Of a stretch of 64,000 bases of DNA, positions 59,135 to 64,000 are shown one piece after another. The stretch is from Chalara sp. BL73 (Eukaryota; Ascomycota; Leotiomycetes; Helotiales), in the NCBI GenBank assembly GCA_918026815.1, contig CAKJVC010000014.1, positions 1,295,930 to 1,359,929 of the forward strand, in the 5' to 3' direction. Position 1 is the stretch's first letter. Every line of letters starts with the position of its first letter. Position numbers and translations under genes: made by a program. The notes below the pieces were generated by a model that was not told the DNA's origin, did no database searches, and worked only from the letters and a program-made list of their open reading frames with translations.

Positions 59135-60508
59135 TGTCTACCGCTCTAAACGCAACCTTTTCGAATCCTTCTGTCGACGCCGAGTCTTACAACTCCAAGT
59201 AAAATAGAATCCGTATTCTCAATAGCAATACGTACCATGAATAGGCTAAAACATGCAAAATGGCCCTTATAGTAGCTATACTTGGGAGATTGTTCAAAAA
59301 GAAAAAGAAAAGCTTGCACCGGCAAAAACCACCTTATATGAAATTTATCAAACCCGTCGCTACAAAGCCCTTCAACTAATAGGAAGTTCTGTGGATTCCT
59401 CCTACATAAATCGAATTGAACCCTTCGCGGACCAAAAGAATTCTCGCGGCATGTAGGAAGAACTACAGAAATAGAATCGTGCTGAGGATCGACAATATCA
59501 AAACAATCTGCTAGAACAGTTCTACAACGAGAAGTGGGATCCCAAAACAAAGATCCTTCAAGCTTATGTTCGAAAACTGGAAGAGTATTGTACTCAACCA
59601 GCTTCTACAGGCAATAGAATTACCGACACTCAACTCACGACCAGAATCCTTCAATCCTTTTTAAAAACGCAAGCTGGAAGCAAGCTAGATTCCTCGCCAA
59701 CTAAAAGCAGCTAGCCCCGGAGGAATTACTTTAAGGAACCATAATTGTACTGGAAGCGTACGAGAATATAGCTCAAGAGCAACCTACCGGCGCAACAGCA
59801 GCGCTCGCTCGAGGAACCACAAAAGGCAGAGGAAATCGAAGACGAGGGAGAGGCCGCCGTGGTGATCGCAGCGACCATGGCGATAGAGAATCATCTGAAG
59901 TACCTGCTGGGAGAGTAGGGAAAGATCAATGCCTATTCTGTAGAAAGAAAGGCCATTACCAAGCCAAATGTAAAGCATATCAAAAGGCTAGAGATCAACA
60001 CCAGAGCAGGAGTGAGGATATAGAAGAGCAAGCGAATATTGCAGTGGACGCTGAAGGAATGCAACACACGTACGCCTATATTGCTGAGCCAAAAAACAGT
60101 GACAGAAGTGATTCTCAAATCAACGCAACCAACCTAGGCCTGGGATAGGTAGTAGATTCTGGTGCTACAAGGCACTTCAGCAATCTTATCGACGATTTTG
60201 TATCAGTCAAACGCTGGCCAACGCCGAGACTAGTACGAATCGCTGATGGCTCTGCAATAGAAGCTATAGGCCATGGGCAAGTCAATATTCAAACAACAAG
60301 CTATGGAACACTACACTTTTCAGACGTATAGTACGCTTCGAACCTGAAAAGCAAGCTAATATCACTTTTTGCGCTGAACGACAAAAGGATATCTGTACTG
60401 CAAAAGAACTGTACTTTTACTGCGTGCCGGGAGCACGACAAAAGAGTAGCATTTATAGGGACGTGTATCAATGGACTGTATTACGTGGATCAGCCTGCAG
60501 AGAACGCT

Positions 60509-62640
60509 TTAATAACCACTGTGTAACAATCGAAGCGTAGGCGAAGGACATGGCGCAGGATCAAGGGGTTGGCCAGCAGGGTATGGAGGTTTCAGAGCCG
60601 ATACGGGGAGAGTCGGAGTCGCCTATATTAAGGCCTGCTCTTACTCTCTACAGCTGTTCCTCATGTTTTTGTATCTTTCGTAGGTAGACCTATCCCTTCA
60701 ACCGCCAAAGCGACCAAACCCTGTACCTAATCACGTGATGCTACACTGACCTTCATACAACAACAGCTGTATCACAACACCACAACTATGCCTACTAAAG
60801 ATACTATTGCTGACTTTACTGATCCAGGAACCTTAAGACCTGATATTTCTCCTACTACAACGACTGGCACACAGTTTGTTCCTCTTGAATGCCTTCATTT
60901 CGACTTTAATATCAGACTTCCTACACATGTTGCGCCAAACGACGCATTAGCTATTTGGAGCCTGTTTTTACTCAGGAACAGTTGAAAACGATAGTTGAGA
61001 ACACAAATGACTACATATCGAGAAAGAAACTTGATGGCTGTCGTTCGAAAGGTGCACGCGTTGTCCAGCCTATCACAATTGCTGAGTTGTACGGATACAT
61101 AGGAATATGGATTTATATGGGATTACATAAAGAAAAAATATTCAGATGTATTGGAGTACCTCGGAATCGATGCTTCGACATACAATAGTAGCTCAAACAA
61201 TGGGTAGAAATCGACGGGAGGACATACATCGATTTTTGCAGCTTTCTAGACTTGATACGCGTGACGTATTCCAGAAGGTTTGAAGCAATTTTATACTGTA
61301 TTATATAGTAAACTGACTTTACTTTTACTTCAGGTTGAACTTTTAAATACCTACAGTCAGTCTACTTGCACGCAACTTTGGATGCCTGGCCGCGATTTAG
61401 CTGTTAACGAAGCTATAGCTCGATTTGCCGGCAGATCAAAAAATACCTTTACAATACCTTCTAAACCTATTTCAGAAGGTTATAAAGTGTGGTGCTTAGC
61501 TCAAAAGGTTATATGCTTGTATGGTGTTTTCACAAAAAAGGAAAAGCAAAAGTCGAGGGCCCCAAAACGTTGTATTTCCAACAGAGCTCAAGACGAATCC
61601 TACAGCCGCTGTCGTTCTGTATTTAATTTCAAAGCTTCCTACAGCTAAATTCAGGTACTGCGTGTACCTAGATAACTTTTACATCTACAAAGCTGTTGAA
61701 AGTACTTCGAGACCGAGAAATAGGAGCTACCGGTACATGCCGAAAAACTCTGGCATATCGAAGGATCTAGTACAAAAAAGCTATTGACAAAGCAAAAGGT
61801 GAAATACCTTGGGGAACCTTGATTACTCGACCTTCGGAAGACCAAAATATCTGTTTTTGGCCTGGAAAGATAACGCTTTGGTCCTGTTTCAGTCTACAAT
61901 ATCGGATGGCCAAAGTACAATTATTCGAGAACGCAAACGCCCTTCAGAAACCTCTTTTCAGCTAATACAGCTGGAGTTCCTTTTGGTGATTCGCCTACAA
62001 AAATCTATCAATACCTCAATTCGTCGACGATTACAATCATCACAATGAACGCTGTTGATCAAGCTGATCAACTAAGATTATACAACTCTAGTTTACGACG
62101 TATTCGCAAAGGAGGATGGCACGCTATTTGGCACTTTCTATTCAACGTTGTTCTAGTCAATTGTTATCTTCTTTCCTTCTATTTTGAAGCTTCTAATACG
62201 CAAAGATTTACAACTCAAAAAGCGTTCAGGATAGAGCTTTCTACAGCTCTAATGAAAAAAAGCTCAACAAACGCCACGCAAGAGAAAAGCTCATATATCA
62301 CCAAATACCGATTCAAATCACAAATTGGAGTTTGCAACTAGCTGTCGAGACCATTATGCTTGCAAAGCAAGAGGCTATGTAAGGGTACCTTCAAAACGCA
62401 GGATTCTAGGGATATTACAGGCAATCGACGTCCTCCTGCATCCAGGTATGCATGTATTACATGTCAGGCACCTCTTTGTACGACAGGCGACTGTTTTGAG
62501 TGGTATCATGAGAATTTAGTAGAATAGAAGCAATAGAAGGTAGATTTCAATGAATTTGACTTGAAATACGGCTTTCTATTGTACGCACTCTCATATGCCT
62601 CTATTCTAACAGGTGATTCCTTGCGTCGTTACACATTTAA
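60509..62640 (+). mobile_element. piggyBac-like element inserted in the Copia element
   Basis: A DDE_Tnp_1_7 (piggyBac) transposase is readable from MPTKDTIADFTDPGTL (60788) through ITIAELYGYIGIWIYMGLHK, IHRFLQLSRLDTRDV, QLWMPGRDLAVNEAIARFAG, YCVYLDNFYIY (catalytic Asp), KNSGISKDL, WKDNALVLFQSTISDGQ and MNAVDQADQLRLYNSSLRRI (62045) to a Cys-rich tail near 62340-62520. Frames shift several times, so it is inactive. It splits the Copia pre-integrase box. TTAA, the piggyBac target, flanks it at 60509-60512 and 62637-62640. Inside each end is TGTGTAAC in inverted orientation (60519-60526 and the complement of 62628-62635); the left end carries 6 extra bases between TTAA and this repeat compared with the right, so the left junction is not perfect. 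Confidence 0.85.
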
Positions 62641-62998
62641 TTTGAATTCAACTTTTCTCAAGCTCTGACCGGATCAAGAAAGCTATGGCACTTCCGCATG
62701 GGCCATGCCAACTACAAATACGTAGAAAAGCTTGAAGCATATGCCGAAGGAGTGCCGAATACGAAGCGTAACACACCCGTAATAGAGGAGACTGCATGTG
62801 AAGGATGCTTTGCAGGTCGTATGAAGGAATCATTCAATAAGACTACTGATAATCGTCAGCGAGTCGAAGCCAGGAGAATCCACACAGATATATCAGGAAT
62901 CAAAGTTATAAGTTTCCGTAGATACAAATATTACCTTTTAGTCGTCGATGACGTTACAAGCTATTTCTGGATAGCCTTATTAAGAAATATGTCAGCAG

Positions 62999-63003
62999 AT
63001 GAA
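62999..63003. repeat. Target-site duplication ATGAA, left copy
   Basis: ATGAA directly before the LTR-like insertion at 63004; an identical copy follows it at 63177-63181. A 5-bp duplication is the size made by Copia and many other LTR integrases. Confidence 0.85.
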
Positions 63004-63176
63004 TGTCACGACACGCGCTGTGGATCTACAGGTACAGAGGGCAACGGTGGTGTCATACGAGAATCTATAGCTAAGGAAGGAAGAGGAGCCCGAGAAGCGC
63101 AGGCTATATATACACGAGGCGCTCGGAGAGCTCAACTAATATAGGTCACGTGTGCTCAAGAGCACGGGACGTGACA
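63004..63176. mobile_element. 173-bp solo-LTR-like insertion in the Copia integrase
   Basis: The sequence begins TGTCACGACACGCG and ends GGGACGTGACA, so it has TG...CA ends and a 7-bp inverted TGTCACG/CGTGACA, typical of LTR termini. It is flanked by a perfect 5-bp duplication, ATGAA. Removing it together with one duplicate joins MSADE directly to AVPAFKQLLKEI in one open integrase frame, which confirms the boundaries. It has no coding content of its own. A solo LTR left by recombination of another LTR element is the best reading; a small non-autonomous element is an alternative. Confidence 0.85.
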
Positions 63177-63181
63177 ATGAA
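63177..63181. repeat. Target-site duplication ATGAA, right copy
   Basis: Right-hand copy of the 5-bp duplication flanking the 173-bp insertion. Confidence 0.85.
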
Positions 63182-63763
63182 GCTGTACCAGCGTTCAAGC
63201 AACTGCTGAAAGAAATACAATTAGAATCAGAAAAAAGAGTCACCTACGTACGGAGTGACAATGGGACAGGCGAATTTGGCGCTATGTTTCAGGAGTGTTG
63301 CAAAGAGCTAGAAATACAGCTTGAGCTTTTTCCGCCACACAAGCACTCTTTCATCGGCGTAGTAGAGAAGATAATAAGGAAGGTCGGCAATACAATACGC
63401 TTTTTGCTGTACCACACCAAGCATCACAATAGAGCTTGGGATTATGCAGCAAAGCATGCTGTATGGCTTTTAAACAGGCTGCCTACAACAGCGTTGCCGT
63501 ACAGGGAATACGAAGTGGAACTACTGTATCAGGCGTGCAAAGGCCGGAAACCTGACTTACAGGCACTAAGAGTGTATAGCTGTAGGGCCTATGCGAAAGC
63601 AACTCGTGGAGTACAAGCTTTGACGTTCGACCCGCAAACTGAGCCAGGTAATCTCGTATTTATAAGAATAAAAAGCAACAGGTTGTGGAAGCTTCTTGAC
63701 CTGGAAACGAGAAAAGAGCTGATATCAGCTAATGTTAATGTTGGCGAGGTACCACACCACTTG

Positions 63764-64000
63764 TAGCAACGCCGCGTACTTGATACGTGGTTGCTGATAA
63801 GTAGAATGTGGTAAAATTGTGTCTGATGGTTGCTACTACTACAATGCGTTCTTTTATATGCCGCAGGTGGGTCATGTGACTGAATCCCTATTCACTCCTC
63901 CATTCACTCCCCATTGACTCAGGACCCACAAACTCTACATGACCTAACATACCAACAGTTGGAATGCATGTACATGGTTTCACGCGATCCGGTGGATCGC
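63764..64000. mobile_element. Possible start of a further LTR or repeat, cut by window end
   Basis: Right at the integrase stop the sequence changes to TGTAGCAACGCCGCG, with an inverted partner GTTGCTAC at about 63819-63826 and a TATA-like TTTTATATG near 63852. No Copia linker or reverse-transcriptase sequence follows in any frame. This could be another LTR inserted at the end of the integrase region. Its right end is outside the window, so this is tentative. Confidence 0.35.

Larger units (their letters stand above)
59135..63766 (+). mobile_element. Ty1/Copia retrotransposon, gag-protease-integrase part, degraded and interrupted
   Basis: The order gag, CCHC knuckle, protease, integrase without an intervening reverse transcriptase is diagnostic of Copia. 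Gag starts at 59135 (MSTALNATFSNPSVDAESYN). The zinc knuckle is CLFCRKKGHYQAKC (59936-59977). The protease is VVDSGATRHFSN (60150-60185). The GAG-pre-integrase box is split: LYYVDQPAENAL (to 60511), then RKLWHFRMGHANY after 62680. The integrase core has HTDISG and YYLLVVDDVTSYFW, then YVRSDNGTGEF, and FPPHKHSFIGVVEKIIRKV where the catalytic Glu is expected. The C-terminus is LVFIRIKSNRLWKLLDLETR, stop at 63766. Stops in gag/protease are mostly TAG where Trp or Gln is expected, a RIP-like pattern. Reverse transcriptase and RNase H are not present before the window ends. It is a fungal element, inactive. Confidence 0.88.

Noticed and set aside
60519..60760. A solo LTR starting TGTAACAATCG with CACTG flanks (60516-60520 and about 60745-60749)
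   Set aside because: CACTG repeats are present, but the right end would not be CA and the same left end pairs better with the inverted TGTGTAAC at the right end of the piggyBac-like element.

Overview
This window is nuclear DNA of a filamentous ascomycete (Pezizomycotina). The protein resemblances lean towards Leotiomycetes, but that is an impression from recall and not a tested placement. The reasons are short GT-AG introns of about 45-130 bases in most genes, a full-length cell-wall alpha-1,3-glucan synthase, a HET-domain gene, and RIP-like decay in a Copia retroelement. Function calls rest on recalled family motifs. Exon models were checked by splice sites and reading phase. For RRP46, the AgtA-like gene, eIF3b, CCT2, PDC and PPE1 the summed exon length is a multiple of three (AgtA after one missing base is allowed for).

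Layout. 0-4 kb holds no intact gene, only a decayed O-methyltransferase (1987-3325). 4-40 kb is a conserved housekeeping and cell-wall segment: NAD kinase (-), RRP46 (-) divergent from the PP2A activator RRD1 (+), alpha-1,3-glucan synthase ags1 (-) divergent from a GPI-anchored AgtA-type alpha-glucanotransferase (+), eIF3b (-) divergent from CCT2 (+), pyruvate decarboxylase (-) divergent from the PP2A methylesterase PPE1 (+), a small secreted Ala-rich GPI-type protein (+), and CDC6 (-). 42-58 kb holds a WW plus PhoD-like phosphatase gene, a 3' fragment of phosphomannomutase abutting a YDR124W-like (DUF2841) gene, an EF-hand gene, and a membrane-protein gene divergent from a membrane-anchored HET-domain gene. 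Most genes here carry several single-base frame breaks. 58-64 kb is transposon territory: a Tc1/mariner transposase tail, then a RIP-mutated Ty1/Copia element that was hit by a piggyBac-like element and, separately, by a 173-bp LTR-like insertion with a clean 5-bp target duplication.

How the genes fit together. The ags1/agtA pair is the clearest functional unit: a synthase for wall alpha-glucan beside a surface transglycosylase expected to act on maltooligosaccharide primers or alpha-glucan. RRD1 and PPE1 both act on the PP2A catalytic subunit and lie about 23 kb apart. The divergent membrane-protein/HET pair is the best candidate for an uncharacterised allorecognition-type module.

Main caution. 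From about 42 to 57 kb, coding frames break repeatedly by what looks like single missing bases, often in short homopolymers, while about 15 kb of coding sequence to the left has very few. This may be poor local consensus or true decay; the genes there are described with their breaks.
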